The translations under genes and the position numbers were made by a program. From Marthasterias glacialis (lineage: Eukaryota; Echinodermata; Asteroidea; Forcipulatida; Asteriidae), in the NCBI GenBank assembly GCA_911728455.2, contig OU452225.1, positions 24,028,495 through 24,092,494 of the forward strand: DNA of 64,000 bases, in the 5' to 3' direction. Of the stretch, positions 37,601 to 39,930 are shown piece after piece; the first letter of the stretch is position 1, and every line of letters begins with the position of its first letter. The notes under the pieces were generated by a model. The model worked only from the letters and a program-made list of their open reading frames with translations, had not been told where the DNA came from and searched no databases.

Positions 37601-39182
37601 CTTCAAGTGATACATTTGGTTGGTGGGTGTTCTTTCTCAGTTGTATGACAAGACGACCCAGTTCTCTTAGTTTGTTTTGAATGTAGTCATGTTGTGTAGC
37701 ATCGTGGCCAAGCTTAAGGTATTCACGTTTGGCGACTTCGAGAATCAAAGAATCATTCTTGACTACCAGAGCAACATCGTCTCTCTTCATCAGACTAAGA
37801 ACCTTGTTCAACTGGAAAGATACACCAGCAGGAGGAGGATTTAACAAATCACTCTTGTTACCTACACGCCCCCTAACGCGACCTATCCTACTGCTACCAA
37901 CAGTCTGTGCAGGGAGCGCAGGCTTAAGTGGGCACTGATGACGCCAACGATCAAGATGCACATAACAGCCATAACAATGTATGCATGGTTCATATGCGTG
38001 TGGAGCTGCCTCATGATTAGGTCTGTAACCTACAATAAGGACACCCTCTCCCTCTCTAAGGACTTGGCTATTGTGTCTGTGATTACCGATATTGCGGATG
38101 TATAACAGAAGTTTCTTGCGGGCACTAAGGTCGGTCTCCGATGCTATCTCTGCAACTTCCCTTTCCTCCTTATGACACGCCTGGAGATGACGGGGTAACT
38201 TGGCCTGAGGTTCATCACAGTAAAAGCAAAAGTGCTTCTTGTCCCATTTCCTTTGTCCACCCACATTATCGGTCTGCATGACTGTTACGGCACAGTTCTC
38301 ACTAGAATCATTTATGTCGGATCCTACAGCTTTATTGGTTTCGGAAATAGCTTGTGGGTCATCGTCATCCCTGGAACTGGTGTGGGGGTTGTCAAGCCTT
38401 GAAGGATCAGAAGTGATGACCTGTTCATCTGATGTTCGATGGGCCAGCTAGCAAGGAAAATATAAATGACATAATTAACACCACTGCGATATTATTTGGA
38501 TTATCACACCAATTAAATATAATTATGTCTTAGGGTTGAGTGGATCAGCGTGTCCTTAAGTTGCTAGGCAAAGAACACTTGACCCCCAGCTAGTCAGAAC
38601 TTAAACCATCCTTCAAACAATATATCCCATGTTGGGGGGGGGGGGGGACGTGCGGAGTGGTTATTATGCAGCTTTCACTTTAAAACGAGTTGTCTGCCAT
38701 AAAGGGCGAGTGGTTTGGCAATCTTTTACATTTACAGAGGACATTTGTTTGCCTGATGGAATGAATACGTGATCATTTACTCACCTGGTGCTCAAATAAG
38801 CAGCGTGTCATGCCATCATCAGTGTAACAAACAGAGTACTTGGTTAGTGACTTCCCTGAAAAATAAAAGGCAAACGGTTTGTCATTGTACTTCATCAAAC
38901 TTAACTGTGTCCGGGGATGGAGATGGCGGTAGTAAAGCCAGTAATACTACATGTACCTCTCATTTTGAGTAAAGGCAGTACCGGGGTAACACTACTCGTA
39001 CCTCTCATTTTGAGAAAGGCAGCAATATGACCTGTTCCTCTTTATCAGCATTTAATCCCTTCCATGTTGATTTTCCTTCGTATTTCAGGTATTTAGTGGC
39101 TCACCATCCTCTGTTCGTCATCTTGTGCAGAGCATCTCCATTTACGAGCGACTACCTACAGAAATATGCAAGTCTACTATAA
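1494..39182 (+). CDS. TTC4: TTC4, TPR co-chaperone, ten coding exons (join 1494-1697, 5310-5427, 6197-6358, 9200-9345, 10913-10969, 12663-12749, 18026-18258, 19409-19490, 24033-24115, 39089-39182)
   Basis: Tetratricopeptide repeat protein 4 (yeast Cns1 homologue) is a cytosolic and nuclear co-chaperone that binds Hsp90 and Hsp70. The ten exons total 1266 nt, giving 421 residues; the human protein is about 387. Residues 1-107 are an acidic N-terminal region. Three TPR motifs cover about 108-214 (GNQWFKKKKYKLAI, LYTNRAAANFHLGNY, KALVRGVECCMKLEKY). A basic helical linker follows at about 215-258. The C-terminal Cns1/TTC4 'wheel' domain covers about 290-421 and includes GRLSWPVTFLYPEHGQSDF. Every junction keeps frame. 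Nine junctions use GT-AG sites and one looks like AT-AC. The start ATG at 1494 has A at -3 and G at +4. No frameshift or internal stop is seen, so the gene looks functional despite heavy intronic insertion. Identification is by recognised similarity to vertebrate TTC4; exon borders are read from splice consensus and phase. Confidence 0.95.
2001..2130. mobile_element. Short foldback element with CAGTAACTGGGG ends
   Basis: The left arm CAGTAACTGGGGCGCTGCAC is inverted at the right as GTATAGCACCCCAGTTACTG, with matching TTTTTTGAGATYTTGAC inner arms. The element is about 130 bp and nested in the larger one. A related 67-bp copy is at 51222-51288. Confidence 0.8.
2335..2885. mobile_element. Long foldback element, ~550 bp, nested
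   Basis: The left arm (GGTGAATTACTCAGTAAGG, then TTCCTGTATATTTTTACAT, AAAATATTAGTCTTC) is repeated inverted in the right arm (AAGACTATTATTTTT, ATGTAAAAATATACAGGAAG, TTAGTAATTCACC). The arms are about 200 bp and imperfect, with a short unique centre. There is no coding capacity. Confidence 0.75.
3003..3400 (+). repeat. Dispersed repeat shared with 44640-44930
   Basis: Starts with AAAATGCCGTATCCGGCTGC, repeated almost exactly at 44640. Similarity continues through GGAACAGGAA..TTTAAACA to GAAGTGGCAGTCGG near 3364 (44893 in the other copy). It is non-coding. Its ends are not clear, so its class is unknown. Confidence 0.6.
4270..4490 (+). mobile_element. SINE-like 3' fragment
   Basis: GGGTTCGCCCCGGTGTTCCT followed by a tail with GAGCGCTTTGAGACGCCC and AAAGTGCTAT. 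Such tails are shared by many animal SINE/LINE pairs. No tRNA-like head is present, so it is 5' truncated. Confidence 0.5.
5310..5427 (+). CDS. TTC4: TTC4 exon 2
   Basis: The acceptor TGTCTGCAG precedes GAGATGAAG and the donor is GAAG|GTTAGC, phase 1. It encodes EMKKIPIFNTDMPEDLG...KYAEDDPPE. This matches the conserved stretch just before the TPR domain in TTC4, including the Pro-Glu-Glu at the exon 2/3 junction. Confidence 0.92.
6197..6358 (+). CDS. TTC4: TTC4 exon 3 (TPR1 and start of TPR2)
   Basis: The acceptor GACGTCAG precedes AGCAGGCAAG and the donor is CTCG|GTGAGT, phase 1. It encodes EQARTHKDDGNQWFKK, then YKLAITAYDEGLKNK, then AVLYTNRAAANFHLG. The GN-x-x-F-K and YTNRAAA signatures are the best conserved TPR residues of the family and include the clamp positions expected to contact the chaperone C-terminus. 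Confidence 0.95.
6918..7160 (-). repeat. Dispersed repeat related to 16190-16340
   Basis: The reverse strand here matches the + strand at about 16190-16340 (CCTTTTGTTCCAAGAAGAGG and flanks). It is non-coding and lies in TTC4 intron 3. Confidence 0.55.
7730..8629. mobile_element. TIR element (AATAGACCGATCC family), copy 2, with LINE fragment inside
   Basis: The left end is AATAGACCGATCCATTAAGC and the right end is GCGGGGCTTAATGGATCGG followed by TTTATT. Internal sequence near 8400-8600, read in reverse, matches copy 3 at 23300-23550. The LINE-like reverse-transcriptase tail at 7960-8365 replaces or interrupts the middle of the element. Confidence 0.8.
7960..8365 (-). pseudogene. CR1/L2-type LINE ORF2 C-terminal fragment
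   Basis: The reverse-strand frame reads NLDKLQRLQNRAAHLLF, HLHWLPIRQRIIYKI and FIIAGPKLWNNLPSKIR. These are the characteristic post-polymerase motifs of CR1/L2-clade non-LTR retrotransposons (LQR.QNRAA, LHWLPI..R, GP.LWN.LP). The catalytic part of the reverse transcriptase and the endonuclease are absent, so this is a 5' truncated dead copy. Confidence 0.85.
9200..9345 (+). CDS. TTC4: TTC4 exon 4 (TPR2 end and TPR3)
   Basis: The acceptor CATCTTCAG precedes GAAACTACCG. It encodes NYRSSLNDVTKAIEHSP and KALVRGVECCMKLEKY, then CDNALK. The exon ends at 9345 in phase 0, directly before ATATCCTTTT, which is a U12-type AT donor and not a GT donor. Confidence 0.92.
9346..10912 (+). other. TTC4 intron 4, putative U12-type AT-AC intron
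   Basis: The donor ATATCCTTTT (9346-9355) matches the U12 AT-AC donor consensus. TTCCTTAAT (10893-10901) matches the U12 branch-site consensus, with the branch A at 10900. The intron ends in AC at 10911-10912, 12 nt after the branch A, inside the usual U12 range. The flanking exons join in phase 0. The interior is mostly a 20-bp minisatellite. Confidence 0.85.
9375..10633 (+). repeat. 20-bp minisatellite in TTC4 intron 4
   Basis: About 60 imperfect copies of a 20-bp unit close to CACTAGTCCACAAGCTTTTT. Each full unit contains two 6-bp palindromes, ACTAGT and AAGCTT, spaced so that one occurs every 10 bp or so. Variation is mainly at the CC/CTG positions. No ORF of note crosses it. Confidence 0.95.
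10913..10969 (+). CDS. TTC4: TTC4 exon 5 (after the putative U12 intron)
   Basis: Nineteen codons, IAADDKRVLEMRSVAVKKL, end at the donor TTA|GTAAGT, phase 0. Starting right after AC at 10911-10912 makes the CDNALK-IAADD junction the same length as in human TTC4 (L-Q-I-D-A-K). An in-frame GT-AG reading (donor 9356, acceptor AG at 10919) would give ISFS in place of IAA, one residue longer. Confidence 0.88.
11205..11415 (+). mobile_element. SINE body, tRNA head missing
   Basis: ACACTTGTGTCCTTGAGCAA, GACGTTAAGCCGTAGG and GTGCACGTTAAAGAACCC make up a central domain also seen at 17120 and 28980. Only the 28901 copy keeps a tRNA-like head. It lies in TTC4 intron 5. Confidence 0.65.
12663..12749 (+). 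CDS. TTC4: TTC4 exon 6 (basic linker helix)
   Basis: It follows a long polypyrimidine tract ending in TTATGATAG and has the donor CAA|GTAAGT, phase 0. The 29 residues KIMERDQRKRKAEEKSAKAK...KIVDAIQ are highly charged and helical, matching the linker between the TPR domain and the C-terminal domain of TTC4. Confidence 0.9.
12815..13890. mobile_element. Foldback element with ~200-bp arms, beginning 65 bp after TTC4 exon 6
   Basis: The left arm (AAGGTCAAATTCAG, GTGATGCACT, GGAAGTGG, GAATGGGTCTGTACATTCC) reappears inverted on the right (GAATGTACAGACCCATGC, CCACTTTC, AGTGCATCAC, GAATTTGACCT). A 92-bp direct duplication lies inside it at 13089-13265. Confidence 0.75.
13089..13265 (+). repeat. 92-bp tandem duplication
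   Basis: GATTAAATATGATGGAAATT begins at 13089 and again at 13181. The two copies differ at one or two bases, so the duplication is young relative to the host foldback element. Confidence 0.9.
13963..14765. mobile_element. TIR element with AAGGCMGTGTCACACGG ends
   Basis: The left end AAGGCAGTGTCACACGGGGC is inverted at the right as CCGGTGTGACACGGCCTT. GCAACCAGCTCCAGGCAA on the left mirrors TTGCCTCCAAGTTGCCTGG on the right. It is about 800 bp with no transposase ORF, so it is a non-autonomous DNA element. Confidence 0.8.
15259..15332 (-). other. tRNA-like sequence (reverse copy)
   Basis: Seventy-four bases read on the reverse strand as GGCTGGATAGCTCAGTTGGT ... CAGGTTCAAATCCCGC. The A and B boxes are intact and the acceptor stem pairs with one mismatch. 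The anticodon stem does not fold normally, so it is more likely a tRNA-derived repeat part than a working tRNA gene. Confidence 0.7.
15358..15424 (+). other. tRNA-like sequence (forward copy)
   Basis: GGCTGGGTAGCTCAGTTGGT ... CAGGTTCAAATCCCGC in 67 bases, seven shorter than the opposed copy through loss in the anticodon region. Both boxes are present; function as a tRNA is unlikely. Confidence 0.7.
16062..16600 (+). repeat. Dispersed repeat related to 6918-7160 and 46860-47250
   Basis: Shares GAGGCTTCCAC, CCAACCTTGGTTC and CTCACGGCC-type blocks with 46975-47250, and the CTTTTGTTCCAAGAAGAGG block with the reverse strand at 6918-7160. It contains a short perfect hairpin CCTCGGCCGTG / CACGGCCGAGG at 16417-16440. 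Class unknown; it lies in TTC4 intron 6. Confidence 0.55.
16745..16980 (+). mobile_element. SINE-like sequence
   Basis: TGTGGGTTGGATTCCCG (a B-box-like block) followed by GACACTTGTGTCCTCG and CCATAATTGCT, the same central domain as the 28901 SINE, though diverged. Confidence 0.55.
17045..17250 (+). mobile_element. SINE-like sequence
   Basis: GGTTCAAATCCCGGCC (B box), then AACACTTGTGTCCTTGAGCA and TCCGAGCTACAGTGATTAA, matching the copy at 11205-11430 in the same orientation. Confidence 0.65.
18026..18258 (+). CDS. TTC4: TTC4 exon 7 (start of C-terminal domain)
   Basis: The acceptor TTCCTACTCAG precedes ACTCGCAATATT and the donor is TCCAT|GTGAGT, phase 2. It encodes TRNIQFAQ, a variable acidic and Pro-rich stretch, then SGAKIHLDESGRLSWPVTFL and HGQSDFIAAFHEDSM. 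The last two stretches are the family's best conserved C-terminal segment. Confidence 0.95.
19029..19332. mobile_element. Short TIR element, ~300 bp, in TTC4 intron 7
   Basis: The left arm CGTTTCAGATTGGCGCTCCA (with GAGTCCCACCAAA after it) is inverted at the right as TTTGGTGCGACTCTGTAGTG then CCAGTCTGAAATGGGTG. No ORF. Confidence 0.8.
19409..19490 (+). CDS. TTC4: TTC4 exon 8
   Basis: The acceptor GGCGTACAG precedes GTTTTCTGATC and the donor is CTTCAG|GTGAGC, phase 0. It encodes (M)FSDHLKVMFDEGVPWDTLQ, aligning with the DHLMVMF...W segment of vertebrate TTC4. Confidence 0.92.
19587..21165 (-). pseudogene. DIRS-like reverse transcriptase-RNase H, broken
   Basis: The N-terminal part reads QEVQNLLDKGAITVEQP and MVPKKSG, then (other frames, with stops near 20830 and 20780) MTTIDLKDAYFTVPI. 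The catalytic motif is CIIYLDDILLL, followed by LQYLGFLIDSQ. RNase H follows (ILELTAVYYVLK, INNSVAIAYINHM, ADELSR). At least two stops and two frameshifts make it inactive. Confidence 0.88.
21340..22808 (-). pseudogene. DIRS-like gag ORF, broken
   Basis: Begins MPKDLPTKFRVRSSAP with a Pro-rich region (QQQRPMPMQPPASAMPAPAW). After a frame change and an in-frame stop near 22260 it continues as TTTAQQTVIDVSDDDPSESD, SVASEQDKFFTAPELPPGI, and ends in a basic Arg/Asn-rich tail (TFRRGSFQNFYKGK). The order of an acidic serine-rich part, a helical core and a basic tail fits a DIRS gag; exact homology is inferred. Confidence 0.7.
23283..23739. mobile_element. TIR element (AATAGACCGATCC family), copy 3
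   Basis: The left end CATCCACTAAGCCCCGCC is diverged; the right end GCGGGGCTTAATGGATCGG followed by TCTA is typical. Internal blocks GCCACGATCGCAGCGGTGGT and GTTGCGGCCACACACACGTA match copy 2 in reverse. At about 457 bp this copy lacks the LINE fragment and probably shows the element's simple form. Confidence 0.8.
24033..24115 (+). CDS. TTC4: TTC4 exon 9
   Basis: The acceptor CATCACCAG precedes GTATATTTC and the donor is CCAAG|GTAATG, phase 2. It encodes VYFHYPEAKTLVQINPESSL then GEIIRDPR, part of the C-terminal wheel domain. The 37-bp satellite starts about 50 bases downstream. Confidence 0.9.
24165..26322 (+). repeat. 37-bp satellite, 58 monomers, with higher-order structure
   Basis: Fifty-eight head-to-tail copies of TACCTCTCATTTTGAGTAAA + GCCAGTAATACTRCATG. 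Three main variants differ at the end: G (AATACTGCATG), A (AATACTACATG) and K (AAAACTACATG). A 16-monomer order, A-A-K-A-G-A-A-G-G-A-G-A-G-A-G-A, occurs at 25050-25605 and again at 25753-26308, exactly 703 bp (19 monomers) apart. Its first nine monomers also occur at 24458-24754. It lies in TTC4 intron 9. Confidence 0.97.
26448..26945 (-). CDS. Coiled-coil protein of unknown function, 165 aa, intact
   Basis: I do not recognise the family. It starts MADSTLNEIKLAGLSARLYF with G at -3 and +4. Residues about 38-85 form a likely coiled coil (SSKKIEEPQRQIQILNGQIK, LQRNELATLKQANFHLKH). Then comes a Ser/Thr/Pro linker (STPPFTSTPPSTSSK) and an acidic patch (DVEQDFMEDDSEDDLFNN). It ends SFARVSYPYQ. The frame is intact while the neighbouring Helitron is riddled with breaks. 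It is 230 bp downstream of the Helitron helicase in the same direction, so it may be an accessory ORF of that element, part of the same larger block, or an unrelated exon. Confidence 0.45.
   Translation of the reverse strand: MADSTLNEIKLAGLSARLYFSKETNTDKHSRDTKEVASALQQAFHNSSKKIEEPQRQIQILNGQIKLQRNELATLKQANFHLKHSTVSQMPQKSTPPFTSTPPSTSSKIRQPTKSQDVEQDFMEDDSEDDLFNNSLDHLEKTQSPSKNTTLNDKISFARVSYPYQ
27176..27945 (-). pseudogene. Helitron Pif1-like helicase, C-terminal half
   Basis: Begins SRAIICPTNEDAQEINNILI and LPGEPMIYRS, breaks near 27835, then continues EEEAHRYPSEWLNTVKLP, LKLKPGAPIMLLRNLD, VRLCFGITANKSQGQTLSQ, GLYL and HGQLYVAVSRV. ITANKSQGQT and QLYVA.SR are helicase motifs V and VI, intact in sequence though the gene is broken. 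Confidence 0.92.
28029..28874 (-). pseudogene. Helitron Pif1-like helicase, N-terminal half
   Basis: The 281-codon open frame holds LNSEQRTAYLAL (Q-like motif), Walker A DAPAGTGKTFLLKT, motif Ia LATSCIAATL, Walker B SMIIIDEVTM, and FGGVTMLFSGDWRQRLPV (a Q-to-R change in the usual GD.RQ.LPV block). All are Pif1/RecD-type SF1 helicase motifs. The frame ends early near 28030; the helicase continues in another frame. Confidence 0.93.
28897..29246 (+). mobile_element. tRNA-derived SINE, head to A-rich tail
   Basis: The tRNA-like head at 28901-28984 starts TGTCGTGGCCGAGTGG and ends GGTTCGAGTCCCGGTCATGACA in form; its 7-bp acceptor stem (TGTCGTG / CATGACA) pairs fully with one G-T. A box TGGCCGAGTGG and B box GGTTCGAGTCC are intact. 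A conserved centre CTTGTGTCCTTGAGCAAGGC follows, then a tail ending in A-rich sequence at 29228-29246. The class II (Ser/Leu-like) tRNA length is notable. It is inserted in Helitron coding sequence. Confidence 0.85.
29247..29488 (-). pseudogene. Helitron Rep-helicase linker fragment
   Basis: MFEDDHEIYKAMEEAATIKF, GPQLRQCFVTLLIHAM and PRQLFQTFKVEWCQDLM match the conserved region between Rep and helicase (LEDD.EW...L.EA, LR.LF..IL). The frame ends where the SINE at 28897-29246 begins. Confidence 0.85.
29500..29865. mobile_element. Insertion with inverted arms inside the Helitron
   Basis: GTGACGTAGACTGTGG at 29582 is inverted at 29684 as CCACTGTCTACGTCAC. Helitron coding stops at about 29495 and resumes at about 29866. 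The ends are not defined. Confidence 0.5.
29866..30402 (-). pseudogene. Helitron Rep domain, tyrosine part
   Basis: Reads LLLLKYKAHINVEI, VVKYLYKYINKGADRVMV (with the YxxxY pair of Rep tyrosines), then after a frame change SEATWRLNGFHLSHKYPSV and LPIHLPNEQTVC. The order is that of Helitron Reps (LLKYN.HINVE, KYL.KY..KG, EA.WR...F). It is separated from the HUH part only by the inserted TIR element. Confidence 0.9.
30403..31202. mobile_element. TIR element (AATAGACCRATTGC family), copy in Helitron Rep
   Basis: The left end is AATAGACCGATTGCGCGACC and the right end its inverse, TCGCGCAATCGGTCTATT. It is 800 bp. A full-length relative is at 47533-48325 with high similarity throughout. No convincing transposase; the short reverse-strand frames are not conserved between copies. 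Confidence 0.9.
31205..32160 (-). pseudogene. Helitron Rep domain, HUH part
   Basis: One open frame reads AEKYNELMDAIHANDD, VILPATHYGSPRWYQESFQD, LHSFVTFTVHAKWPEI, then MVEFPKRGLPHIHLMLTL with the HxH metal-binding motif intact, and later TIDNRWIVPYNP. At that point the frame runs into the TIR element at 31202. The expected next residues, LLLKYKAHINVE, resume on the far side at about 30400. Confidence 0.92.
32061..33163 (-). pseudogene. Helitron RepHel N-terminal part
   Basis: Starts MKTRRTTETHKRQRDRLRAQ, a basic stretch. It continues to QGKIWHSIGTLFPQQGH and FAQINVHDGNYQEEAQNR, then in a second frame TLQRMIRANNPYVQTF, then in a third FDPLHFILLFPHGEDGW. These are the family's conserved pre-Rep blocks (GQ.YH.IG.L.P, YD...E...R, NPY...F, DPL.Y.LLFP.GE.GW). 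Two frame changes in 1.1 kb show decay. Confidence 0.85.
33863..34262. mobile_element. Foldback element, ~400 bp
   Basis: TTTTAAAGGCAAAGTGTACC at the left and GTTCACAGACCCTTTAAAGA at the right form inverted ends. A tight central hairpin CTGAGAAGCGTTACGGC / GATAACGCTTCTCAG lies at 34053-34086. It separates the Helitron from the recombinase gene. Confidence 0.7.
35012..35187 (-). pseudogene. Recombinase gene exon e (SANT/Myb-like), ends in a premature TGA
   Basis: The acceptor GTGTGTTGTAG precedes GAAGGCCACC. It encodes RRPPTAKAATPKARQIK, RRPWTAEEKKDILEGLQRFF, LLKKLSGKRDIETSCPVALQT then TGA. Reading past the TGA stays open for 18 codons (TWRNIKDFCRN...) before TAA at 34957-34955, and the W-x-x-I-K-x-F run looks like the conserved end of this helix domain. 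ACGTGA from ACGCGA by CpG decay is the simple explanation. Confidence 0.72.
35574..35675 (-). CDS. Recombinase gene exon d (acidic)
   Basis: The acceptor TTTATTGCAG precedes AAGGCTTCACC and the donor is AATGCCA|GTAAGT. It encodes EGFTSDEDSSDEDSSDSG then DSCDPSYPSLEDSVNA, including an internal DEDSS duplication. It enters with two bases of a codon and leaves one, matching exon e. Confidence 0.7.
35957..36315 (-). pseudogene. Recombinase gene exon c (recombinase catalytic C-terminal half)
   Basis: Reads NTFLFAQSCYRGTGHIRG, SDCLRAYANEAGLDNAD, SIRSTKLRKHVATVSQIL, LADFMGHDLRVHREYYQLP, VTKLSQLFLSLERQ. KLRKH..T is the second Arg block (H-x-x-R has T in place of H), GHD gives the His, and REYY the nucleophile Tyr. 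The 3' border is uncertain: a weak donor TTG|GTTTAG at 36006 would give the phase needed by the next exon; otherwise the frame stops at 35957. Confidence 0.82.
36316..36925 (+). mobile_element. LINE/SINE-type insertion splitting the recombinase exon
   Basis: It ends on the + strand with GTAAAGCGCTTTGAGAC, AAAGCGCTATATAAGTATTA and a (ATT)n tail, typical of L2/CR1-like 3' ends. The body is G-rich. Recombinase coding on the two sides (NAAG / NTFLFAQSCYRG) would join without it. Confidence 0.7.
36926..38447 (-). pseudogene. Recombinase gene exon b (zinc fingers and recombinase N-terminal half)
   Basis: The acceptor TTCCTTGCTAG precedes CTGGCCCATCG. After an acidic linker come CFYCDEPQAKLPRHLQACH (C2H2) and CIHCYGCYVHLDRWRHQC (a second Cys/His cluster). 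A helical core-binding-like region follows, then LCHLIMFNRRRQGEVSKMKL, which fits the first catalytic Arg block (GLR.GE) of tyrosine recombinases, and VPVFLGTDAMAWLNALVANR. More than 500 codons are open. Coding breaks at NAAG where the LINE-like insert starts. Confidence 0.8.
38785..38855 (-). CDS. Recombinase gene exon a
   Basis: On the reverse strand the acceptor TTATTTTTCAG precedes GGAAGTCACTAACC and the donor is CACCAG|GTGAGT. It encodes KSLTKYSVCYTDDGM then TRCLFEHQ and ends in phase 0, joining exon b in frame. There is only about 70 bp between this exon and the satellite boundary, so the start codon lies elsewhere or was lost. Confidence 0.65.
38929..39030 (+). repeat. Degenerate 37-bp satellite copies before TTC4 exon 10
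   Basis: TAAAGCCAGTAATACTACAT and TACCTCTCATTTTGAGTAAA, then two diverged copies. This is the same unit as at 24165-26322, in the same orientation. Confidence 0.9.
39089..39182 (+). CDS. TTC4: TTC4 exon 10, terminal coding exon
   Basis: The acceptor CGTATTTCAG precedes GTATTTAGTGG. It encodes YLVAHHPLFVILCRASPF then TSDYLQKYASLL and stop TAA. The HHPLFVILCRASPF core corresponds to the human TPAFLVCVGSSPF region. The exon is separated from exon 9 by 15 kb and sits between degenerate 37-bp satellite copies. A possible poly(A) signal AATAAA is at 39553. Confidence 0.92.
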
Positions 39183-39685
39183 CCTTCCTACTGTCTAACC
39201 ATTCATTTTCAACTGTTGTGGTTGTGAATGATCGGTAAACTATGCCAGCCTGCAGTATGTTTTGCAGCTAAACTTTCCACTGTGCACTAGTTGGGCAACC
39301 ATACACAGCCCATCATGCAGTGGAATGATTCCAAATGATTGCTCAACTCGCTAAAAAATCTTTATCATCGAGGAGAGTAAGGTAGTGGTACTACCCGTCA
39401 AGTGGGTTCTTACCTTATGCAATTGCAGAATTTGTTCAATAACTTGGCAAGTTAAAAAGCTTGTTACTTTACGACAGGTATACACAGAGCTTCTTTCAAT
39501 TTTATAGCTACAAGATGGAAGCCTTGTAACCATAAAGAGGTACAATTTGTTCAATAAATTGATAAGGGATATCATGGCTGATGTTTTGGTTGCAATAGCA
39601 CAGTTTCCGTCATCTGCCTGACTTCGGTGTGGGCGTCACATAATGTATAACACTGTGCTAGTGGACATGAATCCTCATGTTGAGG

Positions 39686-39930
39686 AAGGCAGTAATACTA
39701 CATGTACATGTATCCCTCATTTTGAGTGAAGCCAGTTATACTACATGTCTCTCATTTTTAGTAAAGACAGTAACACTAAATATACCTTTCATTTAGAATA
39801 AAGCCAGTAATACTACATGTACTTCTCATTTTGAGTGAGCCAGTAGTACCACATGTACCTCTCGTTTTGAGTAAGGCAGTAATACTACATGTACCTCTCA
39901 TTTTGAGTGAAGCCAGTAAAACTACATGTG
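39686..39930 (+). repeat. Degenerate 37-bp satellite copies after TTC4 exon 10
   Basis: Six or seven diverged copies with AGGCAGTAATACTACATGTA and CTCATTTTGAGTGAAGCCAG. They lie past the stop codon, so the original array once spanned or was duplicated across the terminal exon. Confidence 0.88.

Larger units (their letters stand above)
35012..38855 (-). pseudogene. Zinc-finger / tyrosine-recombinase / SANT-like gene, spliced, broken
   Basis: Reverse-strand exons: 38855-38785, 38447 to about 36926, about 36315 to 36007 or 35957, 35675-35574, and 35187-35012. Phases agree at the first junction and between the last two exons. The product would run: KYSVCYTDDGMTRCLFEHQ, acidic linker, C2H2 fingers, helical core, a tyrosine recombinase with R, R, H and Y, an acidic DEDSS stretch, and a SANT/Myb-like helix. 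Such ZnF-recombinase-SANT proteins are known from fish and marine invertebrates and are usually tied to Crypton-like elements; that link is inference. A LINE-like insertion splits the recombinase, and a TGA at 35014-35012 stands where the frame could continue TWRNIKDFCRNTTKLQQF. The 5' end is not found. Confidence 0.75.
26323..38928 (-). mobile_element. 12.6-kb block interrupting the 37-bp satellite
   Basis: The satellite stops within a monomer after ...TACCTCTCA at 26322 and resumes within a monomer at TAAAGCCAGTAATACTACAT from 38929; only TTTTGAG of the monomer is missing between. Everything between is unrelated to the satellite. All protein-coding remnants in it are on the reverse strand: a coiled-coil ORF, Helitron Rep-helicase, and a tyrosine-recombinase gene. 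I found no terminal inverted repeats, so whether this is one element or a pile-up is open. Confidence 0.45.
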
